DNA of 13,390 bases, from contig DASVMX010000671.1 of assembly GCA_036384215.1 (NCBI GenBank), positions 1-13,390 of the forward strand. The letters run 5' to 3'. The stretch is from Paraktedonobacter sp036384215 (GTDB lineage: Bacteria > Chloroflexota > Ktedonobacteria > Ktedonobacterales > Ktedonobacteraceae). Position 1 is the stretch's first letter. Every line of letters begins with the position of its first letter. Shown here piece by piece: positions 13,281 through 13,390 of the stretch. The position numbers were made by a program, and so were the translations under genes. The notes beneath the pieces are model-generated. The model saw only the letters and a program-made list of their open reading frames with translations, made no database searches and was not told the DNA's origin.

Positions 13281-13328
13281 TCGAGAACGCAGTTTTGTCG
13301 TATCTGTAAAACTGCGTTCTCGATTACA
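13276..13328 (+). terminator. 21-bp hairpin containing the stop codon of the thioredoxin-domain gene
   Basis: Arms 13276-13296 and 13308-13328 are exact complements over 21 bp around an 11-base loop. The TAA stop (13278-13280) lies in the first arm. A TTTT run closes the apex rather than following the stem, so it is not a standard terminator but is placed like one. Confidence 0.75.
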
Positions 13329-13361
13329 TAAAGGATGCTTTGCGATTTTTGTATGATTTTC

Positions 13362-13390
13362 AGGATAATTTTGCGTAGCAAAATTATCCT
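13362..13390. repeat. Palindrome reaching the window edge
   Basis: Arms 13362-13374 and 13378-13390 pair perfectly over 13 bp with loop GTA. The window ends at the last paired base, so the stem may be longer. It lies 33 bases after the preceding hairpin and may belong to the end of a convergent gene outside the window. Confidence 0.6.

Overview
The window looks like chromosomal DNA from a moderately GC-rich bacterium. I place it tentatively in the Chloroflexota, most likely Ktedonobacteria. That rests on protein style only: a small Cys-rich protein ahead of groES-groL, a GroEL without the Gly-Gly-Met tail, a J-domain fused to a beta-propeller, and a Pro/Gln/Tyr-rich TM2 protein. No rRNA, tRNA, phage, insertion sequence or CRISPR array was seen.

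Layout. Positions 1-1136 hold a leftward pair: a biotin carrier protein followed by a class I O-methyltransferase cut by the window edge. Positions 1137-1597 are a divergent spacer with an extended -10 promoter to the left, a three-armed inverted repeat, a perfect 39-bp hairpin, and an 11-bp-phased heptamer array to the right. Positions 1598-3901 carry rightward a Cys-rich small protein, groES and groL. A long hairpin at 3903-3983 ends groL and also contains the stop codon of the convergent 82-residue gene. Positions 3970-4878 are a leftward histidine phosphatase plus that unknown gene. Positions 5062-7639 are a leftward set: a 39-codon remnant of a P-loop ATPase, a J-domain/beta-propeller protein, and a 2-hydroxyacid dehydrogenase ended by another long hairpin. 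Positions 7745-8404 encode a leftward HhH-GPD DNA glycosylase with a good promoter. Positions 8618-10441 hold a leftward two-helix membrane protein and a TM2/DUF2752 pair. Positions 10442-11135 are non-coding, with a bulged hairpin and a 19-nt direct repeat. Positions 11136-13280 encode a rightward thioredoxin-domain protein of the YyaL/SPATA20 family, followed by two more hairpins up to the window end.

How it fits together. Most genes are housekeeping: protein folding (GroES/GroEL, J-domain protein), alkylation repair, keto-acid reduction and carboxylase carrier function. I do not see a complete new defence or biosynthetic system. The most unusual signal is structural. There is a set of long, nearly perfect hairpins, mutually unrelated in sequence, several of which start at or contain a stop codon and lack an external U-tract. 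Other points worth attention are the truncated ATPase in frame with the J-domain gene, the phased TTCTAAC array, and the Cys-rich protein leading the chaperonin genes.
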